A stretch of 64,000 nt of DNA from Clostridium sp. AM49-4BH. GTDB lineage: Bacteria > Bacillota > Clostridia > Lachnospirales > Lachnospiraceae. Position numbers and translations under genes: made by a program. The DNA lies in contig NZ_QUFB01000002.1 of assembly GCF_003478335.1 (NCBI RefSeq), positions 75,537 to 139,536 of the forward strand, written 5' to 3'. Positions 46,149-54,961 of the stretch are shown in pieces (the first letter of the stretch is position 1; every line of letters begins with the position of its first letter). The notes beneath the pieces were generated by a model. It was not told where the DNA came from. It worked only from the letters and a program-made list of their open reading frames with translations, and did no database searches.

Positions 46149-46871
46149 ATGGCAGACAATACGGGAGTAAGGATTAATAAATTTTTAAGTGAAGCGGGGG
46201 TATGCTCGAGGCGCGAGGCTGATCGAATGGTGGAGCAGGGGCGCATCACGATTGATGATAAGCCGGTAACAGCCGGTACGAGAGTGCATGACGGAGCTGT
46301 TGTGCGGGTAGATGGACGCCAAGTGACCAAAGAAGAGGAAGAGATTTTTCTGGCGTTTTATAAGCCCAAGGGGATCGTTTGCACGACAGCGCAGGAGGAA
46401 AATGGAGAACCGATCAAGAATGTTGTAGATTATATTGATTATCCAAAGCGAGTTTATCCTGTCGGCAGATTGGATCAGGCTTCGGAAGGGCTATTGCTTT
46501 TGACCAATCAAGGCGATGTAATGGAAAAAATTCTGCGCAGCCGTTACGGACATGAAAAAGAATATTTTGTCAAGGTAGATCGTCCAATCCGCGATGAAGA
46601 TTTACGTAAACTTGCCGCCGGTGTTCCGATTTTGGACACTGTAACAAAACCGTGCAAAGTGTGGCGGGAAGATGCGGATAGTTTTCATATCATATTGACG
46701 CAGGGATTAAATCGTCAGATCCGACGAATGTGTGAATATTTGGATTATCGGGTAACGCATTTGCGGCGTGACCGCGTGATGAATATTACATTAAAAGGGT
46801 TGAAAAAAGGCCGTTATCGCAGCTTGACGCCAATGGAGATCCGCGTGCTTCGCAAAGAACTGGAGCGGTAA
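46149..46871 (+). CDS. 23S rRNA pseudouridine synthase, RluB/RluF type
   Basis: A 240-residue RsuA-family pseudouridine synthase. An N-terminal S4 RNA-binding domain (VRINKFLSEAGVCSRREADR) is followed by the catalytic domain with the active-site aspartate in PVGRLDQASEGLLLLTN. QGLNRQIRRMCEYL is closer to RluF (U2604) than to RluB, but the target is not certain. I chose ATG 46149 because homology starts there, although the nearest AAAGGA is 16 bases upstream; the frame is open back to 46056. Confidence 0.88.
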   Translation: MADNTGVRINKFLSEAGVCSRREADRMVEQGRITIDDKPVTAGTRVHDGAVVRVDGRQVTKEEEEIFLAFYKPKGIVCTTAQEENGEPIKNVVDYIDYPKRVYPVGRLDQASEGLLLLTNQGDVMEKILRSRYGHEKEYFVKVDRPIRDEDLRKLAAGVPILDTVTKPCKVWREDADSFHIILTQGLNRQIRRMCEYLDYRVTHLRRDRVMNITLKGLKKGRYRSLTPMEIRVLRKELER

Positions 46872-46903
46872 CGTCAGCATTTTCAGAAAGAATGGGGAAT
46901 GAT

Positions 46904-48862
46904 ATGGAAGAGAAGAGAGCTAGGATCTTAGAGTTAGTAGAGCAGTTAAATCACGCGGCGGCAGTGTATTATCAGGGTCGTGATGAGGTTATGAGTAACT
47001 ACGAATACGACAAACAATACGATGAATTACAGGCATTAGAAAAGGAGACGGGGATTGTTTTGGCGGGTAGTCCGACGCAGCGTGTAGGTTATGAGGTGCT
47101 TAGTGAGCTGCCAAAAGAACAACATCCTTCGCCGATGCTTTCTTTGGACAAGACAAAGGATACAGAACAATTAGCGGCTTGGCTTGGTGAGCATCCGGGT
47201 CTGCTTTCGTGGAAAATGGATGGGCTTACTATCGTACTTACGTATCAGGAGGGAACCCTGCAAAAGGCAGTTACCCGCGGTAATGGTCAGGTAGGAGAAG
47301 TCATTACCGGTAATGCCCGTATGTTTGATAATGTACCGTTGCAGATCCCGTTTCAGGGAGAATTGGTACTGCGCGGAGAAGCGGTGATTACGTATTCCAG
47401 ATTTCGGGAGATCAATGAATCCCTTCCGGTGGAAGAACAATATAAAAATCCGCGTAATTTGTGCAGCGGTTCTGTACGCCAGCTTGATAGCCGTGTTACC
47501 AAGAGCAGACATGTGAACTTTTTTGCTTTTTCGCTCGTGACGGCAGAAGGTGTTGATTTCGAAGATTCGCAGGAGAATAAATTCAAATTTTTGCAGGAAC
47601 AGGGATTTACGGTTGTCGAATATGTTCGTGTTACCGGGGAGACATTGCCTGCAGCAGTGGCAGAATTTGCAGAAAAAATCGTCACCAATGATTTTCCGTC
47701 GGATGGCCTTGTACTTCTTATGGATGAGATCGCATACGGAGAGAGTTTGGGAAGAACCGCTAAATTTCCGCGAAATGCGATGGCTTTTAAGTGGGCAGAT
47801 GAAATAGCCGAAACGGTGTTAGAGAAAGTGGAGTGGAGTGCCTCGAGAACGGGGTTGATCAATCCGGTTGCAGTGTTTGAGCCGGTGGAATTGGAAGGAA
47901 CAACGGTAAGTCGTGCGAGTGTGCATAATGTCAGCATAGTTGAACAGCTTGCTTTGGGGGTTGGTGATCATATTCAGGTGTATAAAGCAAATATGATCAT
48001 TCCACAGATCGCGGAAAATATGACACGAAGCGGGACGTTACCTATTCCGGAAGAATGTCCGGTGTGTCATAGTGCAACAGCCATTCATGAAGAAAATGGA
48101 GTGAAGGCTTTGTTTTGCGAAAATGCATCCTGTCCGGCTAAGAAGATCAAAAGTTTTTCACATTTTGTCAGCAGGGATGCGATGAATATTGACGGCATGT
48201 CAGAAGCAACGATCGAGAAATTGATGAATCAGGATATGATCCATGAACCTGCAGATCTGTTTCGATTAGATCGATATAAAGACCAGATCATTGCAATGGA
48301 TGGGTTTGGCGAAAAATCTTACGAAAAAATGGTTCAGTCAGCGACAAGGGCGGCACATACGACGATCATTCGTTTTTTGTATAGTTTAGGCATTCCGAAT
48401 GTAGGATTATCCAATGCCGGACTGATCTGTCGCTATTGCGCATATGATTTTGATCGTGTTTTGGCGGTTTCTGAAGAGGAGCTGACACAGATTGATGGCG
48501 TTGGTGCTGTGATCGCCAAAGCGGTAACAGATTATTTTGCGGTTGAGGCGAATCGACAAGTAGTGCAACATCTGTTACAATATATTACGCTCGAGAAAAT
48601 TGCGGATGATAATGTATCGAAAGATATGGAGGGAATCACGTTTGTAATTACCGGATCCGTTGAGCGGTTCAAAAACCGCAAAGAGCTGAAAGAGCTGATT
48701 GAATCGCATGGCGGAAAGGTGACAGGCAGTGTCACTTCTAAGACGAACTATTTGATCAACAACGATGCGATGAGCAACTCGACAAAAAATAAAAAAGCAA
48801 GAGAGCTTGGAATACCGATTTTGACGGAGCAAGCGTTTATAGAACAATATCACTTGTCCTAG
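46904..48862 (+). CDS. ligA: NAD-dependent DNA ligase
   Basis: A 652-residue LigA that seals nicks in replication and repair with NAD. The adenylated lysine is in SWKMDGLTI (the KxDG motif). The four-cysteine zinc finger is CPVC...CENASC, followed by helix-hairpin-helix repeats and a C-terminal BRCT domain (about residues 575-650). Of the two nearby starts, ATG 46904 has GGGGA at good spacing, whereas ATG 46892 sits directly against its AGAAAG. The family is usually about 670 residues, so it is close to full length. Confidence 0.96.
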   Translation: MEEKRARILELVEQLNHAAAVYYQGRDEVMSNYEYDKQYDELQALEKETGIVLAGSPTQRVGYEVLSELPKEQHPSPMLSLDKTKDTEQLAAWLGEHPGLLSWKMDGLTIVLTYQEGTLQKAVTRGNGQVGEVITGNARMFDNVPLQIPFQGELVLRGEAVITYSRFREINESLPVEEQYKNPRNLCSGSVRQLDSRVTKSRHVNFFAFSLVTAEGVDFEDSQENKFKFLQEQGFTVVEYVRVTGETLPAAVAEFAEKIVTNDFPSDGLVLLMDEIAYGESLGRTAKFPRNAMAFKWADEIAETVLEKVEWSASRTGLINPVAVFEPVELEGTTVSRASVHNVSIVEQLALGVGDHIQVYKANMIIPQIAENMTRSGTLPIPEECPVCHSATAIHEENGVKALFCENASCPAKKIKSFSHFVSRDAMNIDGMSEATIEKLMNQDMIHEPADLFRLDRYKDQIIAMDGFGEKSYEKMVQSATRAAHTTIIRFLYSLGIPNVGLSNAGLICRYCAYDFDRVLAVSEEELTQIDGVGAVIAKAVTDYFAVEANRQVVQHLLQYITLEKIADDNVSKDMEGITFVITGSVERFKNRKELKELIESHGGKVTGSVTSKTNYLINNDAMSNSTKNKKARELGIPILTEQAFIEQYHLS

Positions 48863-48898
48863 CAGAAAAGTGCAGATATGCAGAAATGAGGTTTTATT

Positions 48899-49807
48899 AT
48901 GCCAATTAAAGTACAAAATAATCTTCCGGCGAAAAAGATCATGGAGCAGGAAAATATATTTATGATGGACGAAACGCGTGCAACGACGCAGAATATCCGT
49001 CCACTGTATATTGCTGTTCTCAATCTGATGCCACTAAAGGAAGATACGGAGGTTCAGCTGCTACGCAGTTTATCCAATACGCCATTGCAGATCGAGATTA
49101 CATTTTTGACAACAGCATCGTATATTGGTAAAAATACGACGCTCAGTCATTTGAATGAGTTTTATAAGACCTACGATGATGTAAAAGAACGTAAATTTGA
49201 CGGTTTGATCATTACGGGTGCTCCGGTGGAGCAGATGGAATATGAGGAAGTGCAGTATTGGGAAGAACTGAAGCAGATCATGGAATGGTCTAAGGCGAAT
49301 GTGACGTCAACAATGCATATTTGTTGGGGGGCTCAGGCAGGACTGTATTATCATTATGGAATCAAGAAGCATCTGCTTCCGAAGAAAATAGTTGGTGTGT
49401 ATGAACATCGGGTACACCATCGAAAAGCACCGCTTCTTCGCGGATTTGACGATGTATTTTATGCACCACATTCCCGTTATACCGGAGTTGATCATGAGGC
49501 GATTGCAGCGTGTGATACGCTAACTGTACTTGCAGACTCTGACAAGGTGGGAGAACTGTTATTAGTATCTGATGATGGTAAGCAGATCTTTGTGATGGGA
49601 CATTTGGAATATGATCGTCTGACGTTGGATTACGAATACAAGCGTGACAGTAAAAAAGGCTTAAATCCTGATCTGCCGGAGAATTATTATCCGGATGACG
49701 ATTCGTCACAAAGACCATTGCTTCGTTGGAGAGGTGCTTCCAATGCCTTGTTTTCTAACTGGGTCAATTACTACGTATACCAAAATACGCCTTATGAGTG
49801 GTCATAA
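48899..49807 (+). CDS. metA: Homoserine O-acetyltransferase (MetA family)
   Basis: A 302-residue MetA-family acyltransferase for methionine synthesis. The nucleophile is C142 (HICWGAQAG). Residue 111 is glutamate (ITGAPVEQME); in this family E111 favours acetyl-CoA and G111 succinyl-CoA, so acetylation of homoserine is the likely reaction. The ribosome-binding region TGCAGAAATGAGG is shared with folD and the sensor kinase. Confidence 0.94.
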   Translation: MPIKVQNNLPAKKIMEQENIFMMDETRATTQNIRPLYIAVLNLMPLKEDTEVQLLRSLSNTPLQIEITFLTTASYIGKNTTLSHLNEFYKTYDDVKERKFDGLIITGAPVEQMEYEEVQYWEELKQIMEWSKANVTSTMHICWGAQAGLYYHYGIKKHLLPKKIVGVYEHRVHHRKAPLLRGFDDVFYAPHSRYTGVDHEAIAACDTLTVLADSDKVGELLLVSDDGKQIFVMGHLEYDRLTLDYEYKRDSKKGLNPDLPENYYPDDDSSQRPLLRWRGASNALFSNWVNYYVYQNTPYEWS

Positions 49808-49860
49808 ATGTGAGTGCGTAGCCCCGTCATGGATTATTTGAAATTATGTGAGCAATTATT

Positions 49861-50766
49861 ATGAAAAATGAAAACAAATTAAAATACGAAAAATATATTA
49901 TGAATATATCCCTGATCGGAAGCGTTCTGTTTATGATCGCAGAAGGTGTTATGGCATTTTGGACGAGATCACATTCTATTTTGATGGACTGTATCTTTGA
50001 TTTGACAGATCTGATCATGATCGGTCCGTTTTTATTACTGGTGCCATTGCTGTATAAGCCGGTAACAGAGCGCAGGCCATACGGTTTTGCCCAGGTGGAG
50101 TCATTGTTTGTCGTTATTAAGTACAGTGTGCTATTGGCGATCACGGTCCGACTGGTTTGGGATAACTTTTATGCAATATTGCATGGTGGTCGTGAAGTGG
50201 ACGGCGGTAAGATTGCAGTGTTTGAGCTGATTGTTTGTGCGTGTTGTCTGATCGTTTATATGTTACTGCATTATTTTAGCAGACGTTATGCATCTATGAC
50301 GATACAGGCAGAGATTTACATATGGAAGCTGGATGTGATCTCCAGTTTGGGTGTTTCTCTTGCATTTTTTGTAGAACAGTTTTTGCAAAAGACAACATGG
50401 AATCATCTGGCAGCTTATATTGATCCGATCGTTGCCATTATCATGTCGTGTTTGCTTTTAGTAGAGCCGGTCAAAATGATCATACACAATGTAAAAAGTC
50501 TGATATTGTTTGCACCGGATCAGGAAATCATGGATTCTATCCGGCAGATTGCAGAACATCACATGGATAAGATTCATTATGACATTGAATTTTTGGATGT
50601 GATACAGACAGGACGTAAAACTTGGGTTGAGATCTATCTGACCAGTCATAATCGCATTATCAATACCAAGATATTATTGCAGTTACGTAATGATATTCGT
50701 GCGGAGCTGCAGCAAGTATTTGACCAGGTATACGTTGAATTGATCCCAAGTTTGCCAGACGAATAG
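49861..50766 (+). CDS. Cation diffusion facilitator family transporter
   Basis: A 301-residue membrane protein of the CDF family, which exports divalent metals in exchange for protons. About six transmembrane helices lie in residues 12-210; helix 2 carries the metal-site motif SILMDCIFDLTD. A cytoplasmic C-terminal domain of about 80 residues follows (EIMDSIRQIAEHHM). The metal is not predictable. No clear ribosome-binding site precedes ATG 49861. It converges on the FabK-like gene across the foldback repeat. Confidence 0.87.
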   Translation: MKNENKLKYEKYIMNISLIGSVLFMIAEGVMAFWTRSHSILMDCIFDLTDLIMIGPFLLLVPLLYKPVTERRPYGFAQVESLFVVIKYSVLLAITVRLVWDNFYAILHGGREVDGGKIAVFELIVCACCLIVYMLLHYFSRRYASMTIQAEIYIWKLDVISSLGVSLAFFVEQFLQKTTWNHLAAYIDPIVAIIMSCLLLVEPVKMIIHNVKSLILFAPDQEIMDSIRQIAEHHMDKIHYDIEFLDVIQTGRKTWVEIYLTSHNRIINTKILLQLRNDIRAELQQVFDQVYVELIPSLPDE

Positions 50767-50782
50767 ACTTGCGCAGAAACTA

Positions 50783-51333
50783 AAACTTCCCATACCGGAA
50801 GCTACTGCAAGAACCACATATTGCTTATTATGTCAAAGATTGCTAGGTGTTTTGCAGCTACAACATAGCGGCTTCTGTCGACAGAGAACTATAGTAATTG
50901 CCTTGCCGCTTTTTCGTTTTTGGTGATTTCTAGATTTTGTTGTCTCTGATGATTGATCTACATGCCCTTCGGAAACTCGAAGTCCCGGAAGCAAGGTAAT
51001 CATCATTTTTGAAAGGGACTTTGCGCTCGTCGTTACTTATGTCTCGTATTGCAGAGACATTAGGTAACGTAACGTAGCGCATCGTAGCGAAAGCGTCCCG
51101 TCCAAAAATGGATGATACCTTGCTAAGCCGGGACATCTCAGACAATCCCTCGGGCATGTATTCATCAGAGACTTAACAAAATAAGAAATCACCCAAAAAC
51201 TCTGCGTTCTGCGGCAATTATCTTAGTTCTCTGCCGGCAGAACAAGTTAGCTTATCGGCTGCAAAATACTATATTTATTGCTGACATAATAAGCAATATG
51301 TGGTTGCGTAAGATAATGAGGTGTGGGAAGTTT
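50783..51333. repeat. Complete 551-bp near-palindromic foldback element
   Basis: The whole intergenic region between two convergent genes is one imperfect inverted repeat. The ends are AAACTTCCCATACC (50783-50796) and its inverse GGTGTGGGAAGTTT (51320-51333). Further in, a 22-bp box at 50814-50835 is repeated inverted at 51282-51303, and the pairing continues through TCTCTGATG, CATGCCC, GTCCCGGAAGCAAGGTA and similar blocks to a central hairpin (arms 51033-51045 and 51054-51067). There is no open frame of note. The right end touches the last base of the FabK-like stop codon. A related copy starts at 63693. It looks like a MITE-like element or a large structured RNA. Confidence 0.9.
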
Positions 51334-52382
51334 CAGTTTGTAAGTTCCGCCATCAGCTCCTGCACGGAGGTCATTCGATCAATTCTATCAACATTCGCAC
51401 CCACAAATATCAGACCATGATCCAAATCTCCCTGCACTGCTGATATAAGTGCTTTGGTGATGCAGTACGGCACTTCAACAGGATTGCATTTAGCCAAACA
51501 ATTGTAGCATTTTTTGATCTCTTCCCGCTGTCGGCTCACACGCTGAACAAATACATTGTTGAGCGCACGTCCCGGCATCCCAACCGGGCTCATGACAATA
51601 GTAATGTCCTCTGCTTTTGCATTAATATATGCCTGCTTATACGCATCCGAAGCATCACACTCCTCTGTTGCAACAAAACGCGATGCGATCTGAACACCAT
51701 CAGCCCCGATTTCCAAAGCATGTTCTATATCTTTATGATCAAAAATGCCACCGGCAACTATAACCGGGATTTTACATGCAAATTCCTGTTCGTACTCTCG
51801 TACGACTTGAATAATATTTTTTATCTCCTGCTCATACTTTTCTGCCGTAATTGTCGCAATGTCCTCTTTTTTGAATCCAAGATGGCCTCCCGCCTTAGGA
51901 CCTTCTATAACAATAAAGTCGGCTGTCCTGCAGTACTTCTTTTTCCACTGGCGAAGTATGATCTGCGCCGCTTTGACAGATGAAACGATCGGTGCGATCT
52001 TGCAGCCGGAATCCCCGACATATTCCGGTAACCGCATCGGTAATCCGGCTCCTGATATAATGACGTCTACTCCGGCATCAACTGCCGTTCGCACATGATC
52101 TTCATAGTGCTTCAATGCCACCATGATATTTATACCGACCGGCTTGTCCCCGGATATTTGCTTTGCCAGTGCGATATGCTTACGTATTGCTTTTTCATTC
52201 GCAAGTACTTGATCCGTTGCAAATTCCGGTTCATCGTATCCGATCTGTGCCGAGGAGATCACACCAAGGCCTCCACAGGCAGATACAGCACCTGCCAATC
52301 TGCCTCGACTGACTCCAACTCCCATACCTCCCTGAATAATTGGCTTCTCTAGCGTAATATCTCCTATACGTAATGATTTCAT
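51333..52382 (-). CDS. FabK / nitronate monooxygenase-like flavoprotein
   Basis: A 349-residue FMN-dependent TIM-barrel oxidoreductase of the nitronate monooxygenase / enoyl-ACP reductase II family. Motifs are IIQGGMGVGVSRGRLAGAV at the N-terminus, the catalytic-histidine region GPKAGGHLGF, and IVAGGIFDHKDIEHALEIGADGVQIASRF. A cysteine cluster CYNCLAKCNP near the C-terminus is found in clostridial members. FabK is usually about 310-320 residues and lies with fab genes; there are none here, so the reaction is left open. The start is behind AAAGGA. Confidence 0.85.
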   Translation of the reverse strand: MKSLRIGDITLEKPIIQGGMGVGVSRGRLAGAVSACGGLGVISSAQIGYDEPEFATDQVLANEKAIRKHIALAKQISGDKPVGINIMVALKHYEDHVRTAVDAGVDVIISGAGLPMRLPEYVGDSGCKIAPIVSSVKAAQIILRQWKKKYCRTADFIVIEGPKAGGHLGFKKEDIATITAEKYEQEIKNIIQVVREYEQEFACKIPVIVAGGIFDHKDIEHALEIGADGVQIASRFVATEECDASDAYKQAYINAKAEDITIVMSPVGMPGRALNNVFVQRVSRQREEIKKCYNCLAKCNPVEVPYCITKALISAVQGDLDHGLIFVGANVDRIDRMTSVQELMAELTN

Positions 52383-52514
52383 ACTTCATTCCTTTCCGAC
52401 ATTTCGTCACTTCATATGCCATTGCGGCACCGTTTACTTCTGTATGTAGTATCGGATACTATATTACGTGTTTTTCTTTTCATCGTCAAGCTCCATTTTT
52501 CGAACAAGATATTC

Positions 52515-52640
52515 AAACTTCCCATACCCCACCGTTTTTCACAACCACATATCGCTTATTATGTCAGTAAATCAATGACTATTTTGCAGCCGACATAGTA
52601 AATTATCCTGCCATCAAAAAAACTAAAGCAATTCTTGGTG
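52515..52640. repeat. Partial copy of the foldback element
   Basis: It begins with AAACTTCCCATACC (52515-52528), has the 22-bp box with one change (52545-52566), TTTTGCAGC, then CTGCCATCAAAAA...AGCAATT as in the copy at 63693, and stops. It lies upstream of the FabK-like gene. Confidence 0.8.
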
Positions 52641-52676
52641 ATGCCACGCTACACAACAGCAGTTTCCTATTAATTA
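52637..52676 (+). repeat. Short dispersed repeat, copy 2
   Basis: ACACAACAGCAGTTTC and TTAATTAA, matching the minus-strand reading of 42311-42353. It abuts the terminator of the CotF-like gene. Confidence 0.6.
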
Positions 52677-52706
52677 AAAAAGGCAAGACACAAGCCTTGC
52701 CCCTTT
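52676..52706 (-). terminator. Terminator of the CotF-like gene
   Basis: On the minus strand GGCAAG and CTTGCC form a stem, extended by A-T and G-T pairs, followed by TTTTTT. Confidence 0.75.
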
Positions 52707-52735
52707 ACTTATCTGTTAGGAAATATCTTTATACT

Positions 52736-53194
52736 TTATGACATTCCATTTACTGTTTTGTATTTATATAACATCTCTGCATGATTCTGTTCCTCGACCT
52801 GAATATCTGCAAGCAGTTTACGAACTGAAGGTTCTCCAAAGCGAAACACATTTGTATTATACTCCGAAGAAACCATCTTTTCCGTACCGATACAATCAGT
52901 AACCAAGAAATTATCCGCCTGCTTATCCTCACTATCTCCGGCTGTACTATACGTTGCAGTTGGCGCATAGTCTTTTCCTCTGGAATCATTGCAGTCACAA
53001 CATGGCACATCACCATTCAGTACCTGCCCCAGTGTATCATAATGTTTTTGTTCGAGCTGCTCGATCTCACCAAACAGATTTTTCAATTCCTCATCTTTTG
53101 CCTGCTCTTTGTAACGGCGGTACTTTTCCACACAATTCTTTTCCTGTGTCTGCAATTCTGTGATCACATCAATTTCATTTTGTTTTAAGATCAT
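52736..53194 (-). CDS. Ferritin-like CotF-type spore coat protein
   Basis: A 152-residue helical protein with repeated E...EQ..H patterns (EIEQLEQKHYDTL and QVEEQNHAEMLYKY) typical of the ferritin-like CotF/coat F family. A cysteine pair PCCDC interrupts the two helical halves. Related proteins are annotated as spore coat proteins, but non-sporulation roles are possible. The start is ATG at 53194 behind GAGGAG; a longer frame to 53218 lacks that spacing. Confidence 0.65.
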   Translation of the reverse strand: MILKQNEIDVITELQTQEKNCVEKYRRYKEQAKDEELKNLFGEIEQLEQKHYDTLGQVLNGDVPCCDCNDSRGKDYAPTATYSTAGDSEDKQADNFLVTDCIGTEKMVSSEYNTNVFRFGEPSVRKLLADIQVEEQNHAEMLYKYKTVNGMS

Positions 53195-53300
53195 AATTCT
53201 CCTCGTTTCTGCTCTCAATAACCTACAGTTTCTATCTTTATTATGAACAGTTTATCAAGAATTATTCTCTTTGTTGATATGATCTGGCTACATTATAGGA

Positions 53301-54308
53301 TTAGCTTGCCTCCGCATATTCGCGTAATTTCTGCCTTGCCTGTGACGACAAATGTTTCGGAACTTCAATTCCGATTTCAACATACTGATCCCCATGCACA
53401 GATGCATTCTTTTTGGATACAACACCTTTTCCTTTTAGTCGTATCTTTGTACCGCTCTGCGTTCCTTCCCGGATCTTACAGTCAACATCTCCGTATAGCG
53501 TGTGCACGCGGGCATTGCCCCCAAGCACTGCTGTCGTATATGGTACATTGACTTTCGTATAAATATCCAAGCCCTTACGCTCAAAACCCGGTTTTGTGCC
53601 GACAGATACCTGCAGATAAAGGTCACCTTTGGGTGCACCATAAACTCCCGGATGTCCCTCACCTTTTAAGCGAATGCGATTGCCATCGTCAATACCTGCC
53701 GGTATGTGCACATGCAGCGTTCTGCTCTGACCGCGCTCTCCATCCTGCAAAGTAATGACCTTGTCACATCCATACACTGCTTCGTCAAAAGTGATCGAAA
53801 TGTGCGCCCTCGCATCCTGACCTGATTTCCGACCGGCATCTTCATAGGTGTCAAAAAAGCTCGATCTGCCATAATCGCCGCCCACATGCCATGATCCACC
53901 ATCACCTGTATTCCAGGTTTTTCCATCGCTACTGTGCCACGATGTACCGTCACCAAAACCAAAGTGTCCGCTAAAACCGCCTTTGCCACCAAAAAGATTA
54001 TCAAAAATATCACCATACATCCCCGATGCATCGCCACCGGAATAGTGAAATTCCGTGCCGCCGGTCGGATCAAAACCTTCCTCAAATGCTGCAGAACCAA
54101 ATTGATCGTAAAGTTTCTTCTTTTCCTTATCACTTAACACATTGTAAGCTTCCGTAACTTCCTTAAATTTTTGCTCAGCATTCGGATCACCCTGATTCAT
54201 ATCCGGGTGATATTTCTTGGCCATTTTACGGTAGGCTCGCTTGATCGACGCATCATCCGCATCCCTTGATATCCCTAAGGTGTCATAATAATCCTGCTTC
54301 GTCTTCAT
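53301..54308 (-). CDS. DnaJ/CbpA-type J-domain co-chaperone without zinc finger
   Basis: A 335-residue class B (CbpA-like) DnaJ protein. The J domain has the HPD motif at residues 34-36; a Gly-rich region with FDNLFGGKGGF follows, and then the two C-terminal substrate-binding beta domains (DARAHISITFDEAVYG, GDLYLQVSVGTKPGF). The CxxCxGxG zinc repeats of DnaJ are absent. It works with an Hsp70 by stimulating its ATPase. GGAGGTGG precedes the ATG. It lies downstream of hsp20 on the same strand and may share the CIRCE-controlled promoter. Confidence 0.92.
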   Translation of the reverse strand: MKTKQDYYDTLGISRDADDASIKRAYRKMAKKYHPDMNQGDPNAEQKFKEVTEAYNVLSDKEKKKLYDQFGSAAFEEGFDPTGGTEFHYSGGDASGMYGDIFDNLFGGKGGFSGHFGFGDGTSWHSSDGKTWNTGDGGSWHVGGDYGRSSFFDTYEDAGRKSGQDARAHISITFDEAVYGCDKVITLQDGERGQSRTLHVHIPAGIDDGNRIRLKGEGHPGVYGAPKGDLYLQVSVGTKPGFERKGLDIYTKVNVPYTTAVLGGNARVHTLYGDVDCKIREGTQSGTKIRLKGKGVVSKKNASVHGDQYVEIGIEVPKHLSSQARQKLREYAEAS

Positions 54309-54332
54309 TCACTCCACCTCCCTGTAGCCTTT

Positions 54333-54346
54333 CGTATGGGAAGTTT
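54333..54346 (-). repeat. Lone end box of the foldback repeat
   Basis: On the minus strand AAACTTCCCATACG matches the 14-bp end box in 13 of 14 positions. The 22-bp box is not present beside it. It sits between the DnaJ-like and Hsp20 genes. Confidence 0.45.
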
Positions 54347-54356
54347 GCATTGATGA

Positions 54357-54788
54357 TCAACCAATCGTAATAAACTTCTTGGTCTGCTCCTCCGGAATCT
54401 CTTCCTTTTTTGGCACCTGTAATGTCAAAACACCGTTTTCAAACTTCGCCTTAATATCTTCTTGTTTCATATTGTCACCAACATAAAAGCTGCGGTTGCA
54501 AGTTGCATGGAAACGTTCCTTCTGAACATACTTCTCTTTCTTGTCCGAAGTATTCTCCTCTGCTTTCTTAGCAGTTGCTGTAACTGTCAGATAACCATCC
54601 TTCAGCTCTGCACTGATATCTTCTCTGCAAAAGCCCGGCAGATCCATCTCTACCGTAAATCCTTCCTCGGACTCCTTGATATCCGTTTTCATTAATCCAT
54701 TCGCTGAATAGCTCTTGGCGTAAGTTCTCTGTGGCATATCAAAAAGGTCATCCATAAAATCTCTACTAAAAATACTTGGCATTAACAT
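54357..54788 (-). CDS. Hsp20 small heat-shock protein
   Basis: A 143-residue alpha-crystallin-domain chaperone that holds unfolding proteins. The domain covers about residues 30-130, with the family stretch VEMDLPGFCREDISAELKDGYL and the C-terminal FENGVLTLQVPK. GGAG precedes the start. A perfect CIRCE operator overlaps its promoter, so it should be repressed by HrcA and induced by heat. The DnaJ-like gene follows after about 50 bp. Confidence 0.95.
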   Translation of the reverse strand: MLMPSIFSRDFMDDLFDMPQRTYAKSYSANGLMKTDIKESEEGFTVEMDLPGFCREDISAELKDGYLTVTATAKKAEENTSDKKEKYVQKERFHATCNRSFYVGDNMKQEDIKAKFENGVLTLQVPKKEEIPEEQTKKFITIG

Positions 54789-54888
54789 AAGTCATCGCTC
54801 CTTCCAACTCTGTACAGACTATATAGTCTGTCACTACTGAAATACTCAGAAACTCTTCTAAGCATTTCCTTTTCCTTGTTCTGATTAT

Positions 54889-54917
54889 GTTATACCACTA
54901 TTATTAGCACTCGTCAA
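54889..54917 (-). promoter_or_regulatory. Sigma-A promoter of hsp20
   Basis: On the minus strand TTGACG (54917-54912) and TATAAC (54894-54889) are separated by 17 bp. The -35 box lies inside the CIRCE element. Confidence 0.8.
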
Positions 54918-54930
54918 TAGCGAGTGCTAA
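54904..54930 (-). promoter_or_regulatory. CIRCE operator (HrcA binding site)
   Basis: TTAGCACTC, nine bases, GAGTGCTAA: an exact match to the CIRCE consensus. It overlaps the -35 box of the hsp20 promoter, so bound HrcA would block RNA polymerase. Confidence 0.97.
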
Positions 54931-54961
54931 TAAATTTTGTGAACATTCTGTGTTCTCTATG

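Noticed and set aside
50783..51333. The repeated boxes as a CRISPR array
   Set aside because: The copies are inverted halves of one palindrome and scattered singles, not evenly spaced direct repeats; no cas genes are present.
50783..51333. Element as a known insertion sequence
   Set aside because: There is no transposase frame inside it, so at most it is non-autonomous; no target-site duplication could be confirmed at its ends.
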